In this document: positions 42,701 through 54,334 of the stretch, piece after piece
Layout of the letters: each line of letters begins with the position of its first letter
How positions within the stretch are numbered: position 1 is the stretch's first letter
From: Utricularia gibba
Lineage: Eukaryota; Streptophyta; Magnoliopsida; Lamiales; Lentibulariaceae
Reading direction: 5' to 3'
DNA length: 64,000 nt
Assembly (NCBI GenBank): GCA_002189035.1
Contig: CM007989.1
Location: 3,100,001-3,164,000 of the forward strand
Translations under genes and position numbers: made by a program
Notes under the pieces: generated by a model
Told to the model about the DNA's origin: nothing
The model's database searches: none
The model's input: the letters and a program-made list of their open reading frames with translations, nothing else

Positions 42701-45700
42701 TCAGTTGTCGTTACCCAACCACACTTAACCCTTATTTTGTATTCAATAATACACGTTAATTGACATGTTCTGTCTTAATAATTTTCGAAAGTGATTCTAT
42801 TTAATATTTGAAGATTCTAATGTTTAAACGTTCACTAGTAAAATAAAAAATTTAAATTTCGTTATTAACTTGATAAATTATTGATTTTTTGTTTTGATGA
42901 GTAAGTACAAAATTTAATTAGAAAAAATTATTATTTATTTATTTTTATTTATACTCTTCATGGTAGTGGGGGCTCATCCGAGTTTGTGGCCACACTAGTC
43001 CACTTGTGTTTTGGCTCGGGAACGTTTTCAAATTTACTTTTCATGTGGTTTTGAAATTTTATAATATAATTTTATATTATATTACAAAAAAATTTTATAA
43101 TATCAAACTGATTCTATTCATATAATCTTAAAATGAATATTATTTATTAATTTGAAGCACAACTTGAAATTATAGAACGTGACCTTACTATCATATCATA
43201 TATTAGATATCCAGATCATTTTATTATTTAATTATTTAATGATAATGAAACACCAACTTATATCATTAAAATACCGAATATTTTAAAATACCAAAACCAG
43301 AGTAGCTCACACATGATAATAATTGGTGTATACCTGGAATAATATTAAAAAAATTCATTTCTGACAAATCACGATTGGTGTTTATTCCAGGAATCCAAGT
43401 AAATCACGTGATAAATAATTTAAATTTCATGGTGCACGTGGGCATGTCGAAATTTTTCAATTAGGACTAGTACCTTCCTATGCCACGATCTAGCCATCCA
43501 CTTATAGGTGATAAAGAGTCATTTTTTATTTTATTTAAAAGCGACCAAGTGATAACAACCCCTCCCTCCATCAAAGATGCTTTTTTTTCCCCCTCATGGG
43601 GCTTCTTCACTTTAGGGATCAACCAAGAATGAAATAAACACCAAAGGACTATAGTGAGTTACCTGGTAAAATTGGAGAAAATGATGAAAACAAAGTGAAA
43701 TACAAAAGCGAAAAAACAATGAAATGATTGGAAAACAAAATTAGTAGTAAATTTACTTTGAAAATATAAGACACAAACTTTGGAATAGGGATTAAAATAA
43801 GGCCCCAAAGAAAGTTTACTAAATAATTAAACCAAATGATAGCCATGAGTGAGCCCCACGTGTAGAGTAAAACTATAAGGATATTTTATTTTAAAAAATT
43901 ATATAAGATAAACATCGTTTAAATTTTGTAATTATAGTTCGTTATATCTAGTTATTTTATTTTATAAAAATTTTAATGTTAAAAGATTTCAATCATGGAA
44001 AAAGAGTAGGGCATGTTGGAAAAGTAAGTATAACGCTAATTCTTAGTAACTACTTTATGGGATTCGATTCTAGTCCATATTATGTAGTAGATTCGACTCG
44101 TTTTAAAAGAAAAAAAAACGCGTTTCGTATCAGATTAAATTTCGTCGTGAACCTTAGGTTATGCACAAATGTAACTTAGGGAGGGTTATGAGGATGCCTT
44201 GAGTGGCTTTGCCTCCTTTAGTGCATTTCATGGAGCCATGTCCAAGTTTGGGCACGTTCGCCACAGTTATGCTCTCCAACCGACGTCCAAAGAAGTATAA
44301 AATGGACAAGCGAAAAGCAATATCACTAAGCCTTTATTGCACTCCCCACATGAAAAATATAAATATAAAAAAAGGACAAGAATTCTCGTGTCCAATTTGA
44401 CCCCAGACTCATCATTGGAAGCTCGGCTGTCAAGTTGAGAATCCAATAAAGGCCAAAATCTGGTTCACATGTGGTGGATGCAGTCCCAAACTTCGGAATG
44501 GTCTGGAAATTAAAAAAATGTGAACTCAAATACGATCTGGGTTGCAAGCTCAAGTAACACGAAAGAGTGATATAGCATCTAGGGAATCGACAACCCCGTT
44601 TGGTGTGATGTGGTGTAATTGCTTCTTAAATCATTGAGGGAATGATTTAAGTGTACTGTGAAATGCATGGGTTCCACTTCCAACTAATGTCGAAGTGTGG
44701 AAACCTAGAAGGCTGAAGACACGGTTCAACTTCTTGGTAATAATGTTGAAATTCAGGATTAAGGGTTGAGGGAGCGTTTAACATTACGTTCAAATACACA
44801 AAAAATATGAATTACATTAAAAAGATTAAATTCAATTAATTACTAGTGATTTATAATTTTTTTATATAATTGAATATTTTACTTTATGTTCCATATTAAA
44901 TTTAACTGGTTACTAATAATCTTTAGTTTTATTATATGTTTGATTATTTCAATTTTATTTTTGGAGATGTGATTGTGTATTTTAACAAATAATTCAGGCT
45001 AAGTCGGTCGGGTCATATGATCGAGTCAATCCAATCAGAATAAGCAGTTATGCGCTGCAATTTTGTGGAAGTTTTTTACAGTGTAGATCACTGGTCCTTG
45101 AGATTATGGATGTCGGCTGAGGAAAGGTGAACGCGGTCGCGAATGCGTGGGGACTAAGAAAAAAGAAAGGGAATTTGCGTTATTACACGACAGGGAACTT
45201 TGAGAGGCAAAGAGGGTCAAGGATCCAAAGTAAGTATGCTCATGGGTGGAGGGAAGAATGGGTTACGTTCAAAATCAGAAGTCTATTTCAGTGGGGGAGC
45301 CTTTGGTGAAGTCACGTCAGTTGGCAATTTCAGGCACTAGCGTATCACACCCAGTTGAAAAACGTACGTCCTAAAGATAACGAAGCATGCTGCCCATTCG
45401 AATCGATTATCACTTTGGAGATCTTGGAAAGAAGCTCCATTTGCGGATGCAAAAGGACTAGAAGACAACAAGGGTTTGTCTCCATCCAAAAGTAGACCGC
45501 CAGTGCATGCTGTAAATCACACACCCACTGCCACTAGGAATTCAGTCAACCCAAAAATGAATAGTAATCAGATGAAGACAATTCGGCTGCAGAATGCATC
45601 TCAAGTCTTCGACTGCCCACAGTGATGGCTATGTTGTTCTTTTTCCCGGTAAAAAAGAATCTAAGACAAGTGTTCAGTTGTCTGTTTTCAGCTGAATTGC

Positions 45701-45950
45701 GAATGTGTGCTGTCCTGGTTTTATTGTGACTGTTGGCTGGCGGGCTGTGTAAGTAGACGCCGGCCGGCATCATCATCTGAGGCCTGTGTTGGGCTTTCCG
45801 GGTTGCATCTGTTTCGGGCCAGGGGCCAGCCTGTGTGGATCTATTTGTGATCGTAGGGCCGGAGTATGCCGTCTCTTTGCTTGTGTTGCTTGAGTTATCT
45901 GAAATAATTGCCGAGTGCTAAGTTTCCTGGTGCAGCGCTTTTGATTTTCC
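39760..45950. other. Large gene-poor AT-rich intergenic region
   Basis: About 6.2 kb without a credible gene. The left end (39760-39960) is the IPT leader/promoter with CT-rich runs. 40030-41350, 41930-42010 and 42740-43960 are strongly AT-rich. A perfect 11-bp inverted repeat with a 5-nt loop (44625-44651) reads CTTAAATCATT then GAGGG then AATGATTTAAG. Frames such as 42310-42519, 43649-43846, 44203-44400, 45127-45309 and 45546-45776 show no family resemblance. I see no clear LTRs or transposase, though decayed transposons are likely. Confidence 0.4.
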
Positions 45951-47330
45951 ATGGGAACGAAGGGCGTCAAGTACTGTGTGGTAACAATGTTGTTTGTTTG
46001 TTGTGTTGCTTTAGAACCGCCTTGTTTAGTTAGATTTCAAAGCATCGAATGAGTTTTTGTTGGGTTTGAAAACAACTAGGTTGATGCGTTCACGGATTCA
46101 GCTTTCAAGGGTAATCCGGCGGCGGTGTGTCTTCTGGAGGAGGAGAAGAGCGAGGAGTGGATGCAGGCAGTGGCTTGTGAATTCAATCTTTCGGAAACAT
46201 GCTACCTGACTCGGGATTCCGATTCCCCTGTTCCCAGGTTCCGCCTTCGCTGGTTCACTCCCGTTTCCGAGGTCCAGCTTTATTTCCATCATTCGTGATC
46301 CTTGATCCCATTTTCCGGATTGCGGTTTTTAGTGTGTAGCTTTTTGCGAATTGGGATCTCTGTTTGGTTGTTGTCTGTTAACTGTTTGACGAAAGTCCTC
46401 ACGAAGATCATTATTTCGCCAGGTAGAACTTTGTGGGCACGCGACATTAGCTGCATCCCATTTTCTTTTCTCATATGGGTTCGTGGAATCTGATGCAGTT
46501 GATTTCTTGACCCTTTCTGGTATTCTAACGGCCAAAAGAATTCCTGCTTCAGAAATGGGCTCTCTCAACTCTCAGAACGGTAATGTTCCTCATGACTTCT
46601 TCATTGAGCTGAATTTTCCAGCCATCTCTATAGCCGGATATGACGGAGCTTCTGAAGAAAAGTTGAGTATTTCCAAATGCTTGAATGGCGCTTCGTTTAA
46701 TGAGGTTCATAGAACGACACCATCGGACGATCTCCTAGTGAGTTCAATGCCCCTCTTACTAAGTTACTTCTGCTTGGTTATCTTGAACAACCCACATTTG
46801 ATTGCCTGATATGATAACAGGTCCTTCTACCATCCGCAGCTGCAGTTAGAGAATTAGAGCCAAATCTAGATGAGGTAAGGAAATGCGACGGTAGAGGGCT
46901 GATTGTTACTGCACTTGCTCCCCCCGGGTCGGAATTTGACTTCTTCAGCCGCTTTTTCGCTCCAAAATTTGGTATAAACGAGGTAATACCATAGATAGAC
47001 AAAAAAAGAAGTTCAACGAATGGCTATGGCAGTAAAGATTCTCTTTTTGTACATCCAGGACCCTGTATGTGGAAGTGCACACTGTGCTTTAGCATCTTAC
47101 TGGAGCAAGAAGCTTGGAAAAACCGATTTGGCAGCATACCAAGTAAGGGAAGCTAATCCATCCATTTTAATCTTGTATCATGCTTCCCATCATGTGATTT
47201 ATGATGCCATTGAAAACGTTAGGCATCTCCAAGAAGTGGGATCTTGCACCTTCATATTGACAACATGAACAACAGAGTCCTGCTTCGAGGCAAAGCCATT
47301 GCAGTCATGGAAGGTACACTTCTAGTTTGA
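45951..47330 (+). CDS. PhzF-family isomerase/epimerase-like protein
   Basis: Six exons, 45951-45980, 46080-46271, 46423-46737, 46821-46982, 47059-47142 and 47223-47330, give 296 residues in one clean frame. The fold is that of PhzF/diaminopimelate epimerase-like enzymes. Seen: MGTKGVKYCVVDAFTDSAFK, GNPAAVCLL, FNLSETCYL with the likely acid-base Glu, FRLRWFTPVSEVELCGHATL, LAASHFLFSYGF, RGLIVTALAPPGSEFDFFSR and DPVCGSAHCALASYWSKKLG, ending SGILHLHI and VLLRGKAIAVMEG. Bacterial PhzF isomerises a phenazine precursor; the plant substrate is unknown, so the enzyme is annotated by fold only. Introns are short; the start codon follows a TTCC-rich leader. Intact. Confidence 0.88.
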
Positions 47331-48609
47331 AATCAGGTATGCTCCTCTTCATCAACTCTGCAAACAATAACCGAATCAGGCTTCAACCATGGTCCATTTA
47401 CAAGCTAAATTTATCCTTTCATGGCCCAAAGCGATTCACAGTTGTTTGGATGGTTCCAGCAGCCCAATCGGATTTGATGAACACAATGTCTTCCTCAACC
47501 AGTGAACTGTCTCCTCATATCCCTCTCCCTAGTTAGTTGAGATCTCTCTATCTATCCCAAGCATTGACATTATCCATGATAAATCGCCTGAGTAATCATT
47601 ATCTTGAATATTAGGAACAAGATTTTTTGGACATGTGGCCCTTGTAATATGATGCATTGTGCTTATCCTGATGTCCTTCAATGTGGGACATCCATTTTAG
47701 TACTATTTATGTTTATCAAAACTTGTGTACTCTGTCTGGAGTGGTTAGTTTACACAAGTTTTGTTGCAAGGGGGACAGACAATCTGGGAAGCTTGAGAAC
47801 TGGTGGGTTGTTGGTGAACTTTGAATTTTTTCTGTATTTAAAGAACTATTATTTATTAAATCCGATAATAAATAAATTAACCTATTGTTAGAGAACTCCC
47901 CACTAGTCATTAATGATCGCATTAGGTTCATTCAATGAGGTTTCCAACGTGTAAACCGCTATTAACCGGCGATTCCCTGTCCCCGTCCCTCTCTCTCATT
48001 AACTCCATTTTTGAAAAGCTACTGCTTGGCAAAATGTAGACAATCGACCTTAACTGCTGCTTAAGTTGTATTAAGTAGTCATTGAATACGTCTGCTGTCT
48101 TTTCGTTGAATAATTTTTACAGCTAATGTTGTTTACTAGTTGATCTTTCGGAGTTTTACTTTTTGTGCTCTAATGGCGGTGGATGGGGGCAGGGAAGAAT
48201 CTCATTCCCATCAGGGCGAGCGGTTACAAAGTGGATGAAACTTGTGGGTAATGGGAAGTTGCCAGTTTCCATGGATGTCTGTCTTACGGGGCTTGAGGGA
48301 GGACCCACGAAGCACATTCTCCATTTTCTTTTCTTCTATATATCGGACTCTCTCTCCTCTCCTCTCTCTGAGCTCTCCATCAATATACTCTTCATTTTAA
48401 GCAGGACCATTTTTCGGTACCTTCTTCGCCCTGTTTCTCGTGGTTGAATGTGAAAGCAAAGGAGGGAGTTGGAAGGAAGAGGAGTGCGTGAAAACTACCC
48501 CGAATGGTGACCGAGCTTGCCTCTTTGAGGTTTTCGAGTGTTGGGGACGTGAATCGTTAGCTCTGATAGAAAAAGCCATTTTTTTTCTTCACAAGGGCAA
48601 TGATAGAAG
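47331..48609. other. Intergenic region with the TBL promoter
   Basis: After the PhzF 3' flank there is no gene. A TATATAT box at 48337-48343 precedes a CT-rich leader (48347-48378, CTCTCTCC repeats) about 265 bp before the TBL start codon. Frames inside 47604-48447 look random. Confidence 0.4.
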
Positions 48610-50377
48610 ATGACCCACTTGGATTTTTTCAAGAAATCGAAGTTGTTGAAGTTCCAGGAAACCAGCACGGGGATTATTGGGTTCTTTCTACTCAGCTTGT
48701 GTTTAATCTTCTACTTTCTGATGTTGGATTGCAGAGTTTTGAATGGTTTGAGAGGGCAATTTCAGTTTAGGGGTAAGTTCAATGATTCTTCGATGGAAGT
48801 TGTAGCTAAGAAGCTGGGGTATCTTGAAGTTGGCGCTGGAGATTGTGATTTATATGAAGGGAATTGGGTTTGGGATGAAACCTATCCTCTTTACAAATCG
48901 CAGGATTGCCTGTTCTTGGATACAGGTTTCCGGTGTACAGAAAATGGAAGGCCTGATGATTTCTACAGCAAGTGGAGATGGCAGCCAAAAGGCTGTGATT
49001 TACCCAGGTTTTATTTCTGTGACTTCTTTACCAGTGCTCATGCACAGTTTTGTGTGAAGAACTTCTCTGCTTTAGAGATTATGTGAAATGGGTTTGGATT
49101 CTGAATTGACAATTCGTCTTTTCCTCTGAGTTTGAGCCTTGTTTTGTGATTAATGTGGTTTCTTCATGGTGGATTAATGTAGTTTCTTCATGGTGGATTA
49201 ATGTATTTGTTGTGTAATAGCAATGTCTAGATGCTTTGGAATGAAAGAGAACCTTAACAAGGAAATACTTATCCTGATTGCTTATCCTGCTGATTGGTTC
49301 TGTTAACTACAGCGTTGTCTGGTTTGTGATGGAGCAGATTTGATGCAAAAGCTCTGCTCGAAAAACTTCGTGGCCAAAGGGTTGCGTTTGTCGGAGATTC
49401 AATCGGAAGAAACCAGTGGGAGTCCCTTCTGTGCATGCTTTCTTCAGCCATACCTGATAAAACCTCTGTATATGAAGTGAATGGAAGCCCGATAACGAAG
49501 CATATGGGCTCTCTGGCTTTCTTCTTCAGGGATTACAACACCACGATCGAGTACTACAGAGCTCCGTTTCTGGTCGTCCAGGGCCGAGCTCCAAAGGGTG
49601 TGCCTGATGAAGTGAAGATGACTCTCAGGTTGGATCAAATAGATTGGAGCTCTGCCAAGTGGAGGGATTCTGATTTGCTTGTGATCAACACAGGGCATTG
49701 GTGGAATTATGAGAAAACCATCAGAGGGTAATGTGAGTGCCTTTCTTTGATCACATCCTAATCAGCTAAACATTGAAACGTTATGTGTCACTTCTCAGGG
49801 GATGCTACTTCCAGGAAGGGGATGAGATAAAGCTGGAAATGGGCGTCCCAGCCGCACTCCGACGATCGATCAAGACTCTGTCGAACTGGATAAGCCGGGA
49901 AGTGAACCTGTCCAGGACTCATGTGATCTTCCGAGGTTATGCTCCGGTGCACTTCAGGTGAATCACTGGCCTCCTTGGAGCATGATCTACATTTGCTGTG
50001 TGGGAATTTGAGGCTGAACTTGTGATTATTCCAGGGGTGGGGACTGGAACTCGGGTGGGGGCTGTCACACGGAGACGATTCCTGATGCTGGAGAGGAGCT
50101 TGCACCTAGTGACAGACACCTGCAGTACAAGGCAGTGGTTGATGGGTTAGCGAAGCATATAGAGAATGGGAACATTGACTTCTTGAATGTGACTGGCATG
50201 ACTTCACAGAGAAAAGATGGGCACTCTTCCTTGTATTACCTGGACCCGAAAAAGGGCAAGCCTCCGATCCACCGGCAAGATTGCAGCCATTGGTGCCTCC
50301 CTGGAGTGCCGGATATGTGGAATGAGCTTCTCTATGCTCTTGTCACCAAACGATGGATCTCTGAGGGGAAACTATGA
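48610..50377 (+). CDS. Trichome birefringence-like (TBL) polysaccharide O-acetyltransferase-like protein
   Basis: Four exons, 48610-49007, 49338-49727, 49799-49957 and 50035-50377, encode 429 residues. Residues about 20-40 ([19 protein letters not shown]) form a single membrane anchor, giving a Golgi type II protein. The TBL domain opens [20 protein letters not shown], then [19 protein letters not shown]-type text. The PMR5N/PC-esterase domain has the GDS motif [20 protein letters not shown] and near the end the DxxH motif [22 protein letters not shown] proteins O-acetylate cell-wall xylan, mannan or pectin; this one resembles the TBL10/11 branch, but the substrate is not shown by sequence. 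All exon joins keep frame. Intron 1 carries a 24-bp tandem repeat. The gene converges on GOT1. Confidence 0.88.
49148..49206 (+). repeat. 24-bp tandem repeat, about 2.4 copies, in TBL intron 1
   Basis: The unit starting GATTAATGTGGTTTCTTCAT repeats from 49148-49171 to 49172-49195 with one G/A change, followed by a partial third copy. It lies wholly in the intron. Confidence 0.8.
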
Positions 50378-50817
50378 GAAGGAAGCTTCTGTTTCACTGG
50401 AAGCATGTCTTCCGATTTCCCAAACTGGGTTGATTTTTGGGTAGAAATCGTCTACACAACAGAGTTCTCCACTGCAAATAAGACTTAAGAACACACAGCC
50501 ACTTCTCGCTTAAATTTATTCAACCAAAGGAAAACGAAAGAGCGATGAATGGAAATTCACATTCATGAAAGCCACAGTATTTAGTGATAACGATGAGTTC
50601 TCACTGCTCTATTCTTTAGTGAAGGTGAAGCCTTATAGAATGTTTCTACTTCAAACGGGAAACAATTAGGACTGATGCAACAAAATTCCCCGAGATGAGA
50701 GAAAAGGGATGCACGATGCCTCTATGTCAAGGATCAATCCATGTCCCTTGTTGTGTACGGCTGTGCCTGAAAAACATGCCGGGTGCTGAGCTTGCAACGG
50801 CAGTTGTTTAACGACCA
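50378..50817. other. Convergent 3' flanks of TBL and GOT1
   Basis: A 440-bp stretch between stop codons of convergent genes; it should contain both 3' UTRs. No further feature is recognised. Confidence 0.4.
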
Positions 50818-52077
50818 TCACACGGGCATTCTCTTCCCCCGACGGCTTTCGAACAACTGTAAATGAAACGCAGCCAAGGGATGTTTCAGCATGACGGTTG
50901 TCGACAGCATAAACTGCTTAAAGCACATCATCATCTATTGTCATATTTATGAACGGCTGAAAGATGAGGAATGCGCAACCCAGTTTGCAATTACTGAGCA
51001 GATGACAAGACGTAACAACTATTTTCTCTACCAACTAAGAGTGTCAGCCTAATCTGCACAATATTTGATTGGAAGGAACGTAGAACTTTTTCCTATTTTC
51101 AGCATATATCTAAAGTAATCTAGACAAGAGAAGGTGAAATCTGATAAACAGATGAAAAAGTAGTAATACCGATCTCACATAAGGTTGTTGGAACACCCAA
51201 CCAATTACAGGCACCTTCTGTACAAAAACTGCAAGTGTTGGCCAGAAGCCACTGAAAAATTTGCAGCCAAACGTTAGAACATCACAATAAAATTGAAGAG
51301 ACAAGGAGATCATATGTTTCACGACACTACACCTGAAGAGCACAAAGGTTCCATATGCCTCAAGAAGCATCCCAATGATGGGCCATCCAATGATCACCAA
51401 GAAGAATCCCACACCAAATGAAATGGTCCCCTGTTCCAAACAATATAACATCATATAGAAAATGAGCATGAAGTGTCTGGAAAGAAAAGGCACTCAACTC
51501 CATGCACTAGTCACATGATAGAAACCTTGAAATTTGAAGGTCTCATGAAAAATTGAACAGAAGACTTCAGCCCAATTGTGAGAGTCATACCAGAGACGAA
51601 GAGGATCTGTTGAATGAATTGTATAACACCATTAAAATAAACCATCAAAAGAAATATTCTGATACTGAACACCAATGTTAAATAGGACTTACATTTCCCA
51701 TAGCAAGTAAGCCTTTGTCAAAGAAGAAAATGATCCCCAAAATCGAAAATAACACTCCAAAAGATGTAAGACCAAGCCCAATTTCTGCTCCCTCCACAAA
51801 AAAACGAGAAACCGATTCTTTTTAATTGGTTCATCTTAAATCAGACATAGGAGATTACAGTGCATCAAATAAAAAGATCAGCAAAGACAAAAGAACTGCA
51901 TGGAATAACTCATGCAGTGAGAAAATGCATCCCATCCCATCCCATACAACAAAACGGCTATGGCCGAATTTTCAGATAAGGAACAGAACCACAGTGGCTA
52001 ACTGCAAGGATTAAAGAATTGGAAAACAAAAAACGAAGAAACATACTCTTGCGATCATTCATCTCGAAGGCCATCAT
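50818..52077 (-). CDS. GOT1: GOT1-family Golgi vesicle transport protein
   Basis: A small four-helix membrane protein of the GOT1/SFT2 family, involved in ER-to-Golgi and Golgi vesicle transport. Exons read on the minus strand: a short first exon (MMAFEMNDRK, ATG 52075-52077, with a second ATG directly after), then KIGLGLTSFGVLFSILGIIF and FFDKGLLAMGN; ILFVSGMTLTIGLKSSVQFF and MRPSNFK; GTISFGVGFFLVIIGWPIIG and MLLEAYGTFVLF; GFWPTLAVFVQKVPVIGWVF and QQPYVRS; and a last exon (50856-50818) LFESRRGKRMPV with TGA 50818-50820. That gives about 140 residues, the family size. The basic C-terminal tail is typical. The gene appears intact and probably housekeeping; its upstream DNA has a GGGCCGGCCC palindrome. 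Confidence 0.9.
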
Positions 52078-52450
52078 CTTCACCGACGCTGATTGGAATA
52101 CCAAGGTTCAAAACGATCCAATGAAATCTCAATCCTCTATCATAAAAATTGCAACGACCACGTCCACATTACAGATCCTTCATTCGGAGATTAAACACAA
52201 TCTAAAAACAACGCACCAGCACCCCCTTACAGTTCAAGATTCAGAGGGGTGAGCAAGCGCACCAATATCCCTTCCCGGTTCAACAAATGGAAAAGACACA
52301 CAACGGATCTCGTCTTGCACAACACGCGAAAAACACGATCGAGGATTTCAAGGCGGTTTCTTCAACGCGAATTCTGAGATTTGACAAGTAGCCCAAAACG
52401 CACACTATTAACAAATCGAAGAAGAAGAACATTCACCGGAATTACTCGTA

Positions 52451-52466
52451 ATTGGGCCGGCCCAAT
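52451..52466. promoter_or_regulatory. 16-bp perfect palindrome with paired site II-like motifs upstream of GOT1
   Basis: ATTGGGCCGGCCCAAT is its own reverse complement and holds two TGGGCC elements in opposite orientation, about 375 bp before the GOT1 start. TGGGCC/T site II elements are bound by TCP factors in housekeeping promoters. A second AGCCGGCCCGAT lies 30 bp on (near 52491). Confidence 0.5.
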
Positions 52467-52479
52467 GAAAACGAGCTTC

Positions 52480-53595
52480 ACACTTCATTGAGCCGGCCCG
52501 ATGTACCGACCCGTGCAGGAGTGTCGAGGTCATGATGATAGCGACGTGGAGCCATGTGGTGAGGAATTTTCTAAATGCTATAAATAGACAGAGATAGGGT
52601 GGAAGGTGACGTGTACACATCTATTCCCACACGGATCTGCTGACCCGGTGGAGCCCCCCAGACACGGTTACGGGTCCAAACCACAGGTTGCGGCAATGAT
52701 CCTCCCTCCTCCACTCCTCCCATGGAGTCGCATGTTTGTGTCTCCACACCATCATCAATTATTCATTATGCAGTCTCATTTCATTAAGAATGAGAATGAC
52801 CTCATTTTCACATTCTGTAAAATATTATATTTTCCAAAAATAAGAATTTAAATTATATGAGAATGAAAAAAGTATTATATGGAGTCTGTTATGTAGTTTT
52901 TAATTGTGCATCAAATTATGTAAAATATAATTAATTTTAAAATTATGTAAATAAAATTAGTTTAAAATTATAAAATACTTTTATGGGATAATATAATTAA
53001 AAAAAAAAGAATATTTCAATAATTGAATAATTTTTAAAATTAATCACAAAATCTGAATTTCTAATTTACTACAAAATGATTAAAAATTAGAATTTTTAAA
53101 AAATAAATGGAATCATTTATGAAATTATTGAAATAAAGCAGATTCATGATATACTTGTTTTTTACATTCTGATTTTTTAAAATGAGAATGCAATATTAAA
53201 ATATATAAGCAACATGATTTCTGTTGATTAATCTATTTTGGATTGTTGATTATGTATTGGTTTTTTTACGATTTTTATTATGGATTGAAAAATTGATGGA
53301 TTGAGAGATGGGGATTGGATTAAACTTTTTGTAAGCGCAAGTCACTATTGTTATAAATTCGATTATTTTTATTTTTAATTTGGTGATTGTGTAACAGTCT
53401 TTCAGATTTATGCTATCTTAAATTCTATCATAAATGCAATACATTTAATGGATGTACAGCCACAAAATCCAATCATATTATTTAATATTTTAACACATTC
53501 GCCCTAACCAGCACACGCACCCAAACTTCTGGTAATCTTTGTTTTGGAATTCAAAGTAGAGATAACATCATAAATCGAGGGGAGGGAGGCATTTC
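52480..53595. other. Intergenic region, largely AT-rich
   Basis: From the GOT1 upstream region to the LTP stop. 52780-53500 is strongly AT-rich and empty of recognisable genes. Short frames (52408-52620, 52606-52851) show no resemblance. Confidence 0.4.
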
Positions 53596-54334
53596 TTACG
53601 CGAGGATTTGAGCTGCTACAGCAATGGCGAACGACATAAGGACGCCCCAGAGCGCCCTCTTCCTGCTCCCTGCATCGCTCGCTAGACGCCCCCCGGATGT
53701 CGGCAGCGGCACGTCGGTGGAATTCGCTGCCAAGGCTGCATAAGGAAAATCAATGGTTTTGGATGTGTGTGGCCAACCAATTGGTGATTGAATGAATTTA
53801 CAGCTCCATTCTCACCGGAGGGGGCCGGGGAAGGGGCCGTGCCGCTGTGTTTGTTGTCAGTGCCTCCGAACTGCTGGAAAATCTGAGCGTCCGGCGAGTT
53901 CGGCGGCAGATGAAGTATACCTGAGGAACAAAGCAGGGTATGATGAGTTGTCTGAAACGGGATAAACAGGGGAGGGTTCGTCTCCACTCACTTGGGCAGT
54001 CAGCAACCGTGAGCCTGGTGTTGATTTTGCATCTCTGTGGGAGGGAGAGAGCGAGGGTGACGTTAATATCGAGGCCAAGGCTGGGATCGTCCCGGTCCTT
54101 GATGAGGATACAGATGCACTCTGGGTTCTGCTGCAGCACCTGCTTGAACCCTGTACAGCAGTCCATGGTGGGAATCTTCGACTCGCCGCTGACGAACGGG
54201 AGACACGTGGCGACCGCGATCAGAGGGTCGCCGCAGCGGTTCCGGTCCTCGTTGATATCACAGACCGCAAACTCCGGCAGCATCATCACCGAAATGGTGA
54301 GCATGAGTAGCAGAAGCAGGAGGGGAATCTTCAT
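53596..54334 (-). CDS. GPI-anchored non-specific lipid transfer protein (LTPG-like)
   Basis: Three exons, 54334-53992, 53920-53816 and 53735-53596, encode 195 residues. A signal peptide (MKIPLLLLLLMLTISVMMLP) is followed by an eight-cysteine LTP/2S-albumin fold: DRNRCGDPLIAVATCLPFVS, TMDCCTGFKQVLQQNPECIC and LPQRCKINTRLTVADCPS. A Ser/Pro-rich spacer (SGTAPSPAPS) leads to a hydrophobic C-terminal tail (RALWGVLMSFAIAVAAQILA) with no basic residues at the end, the pattern of a GPI attachment signal. Such proteins bind lipids at the outer face of the plasma membrane and serve cuticle or suberin deposition. The donor after PAPS is GTGAGA; a downstream GT at GGAGCT would lose the tail frame. Confidence 0.87.
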
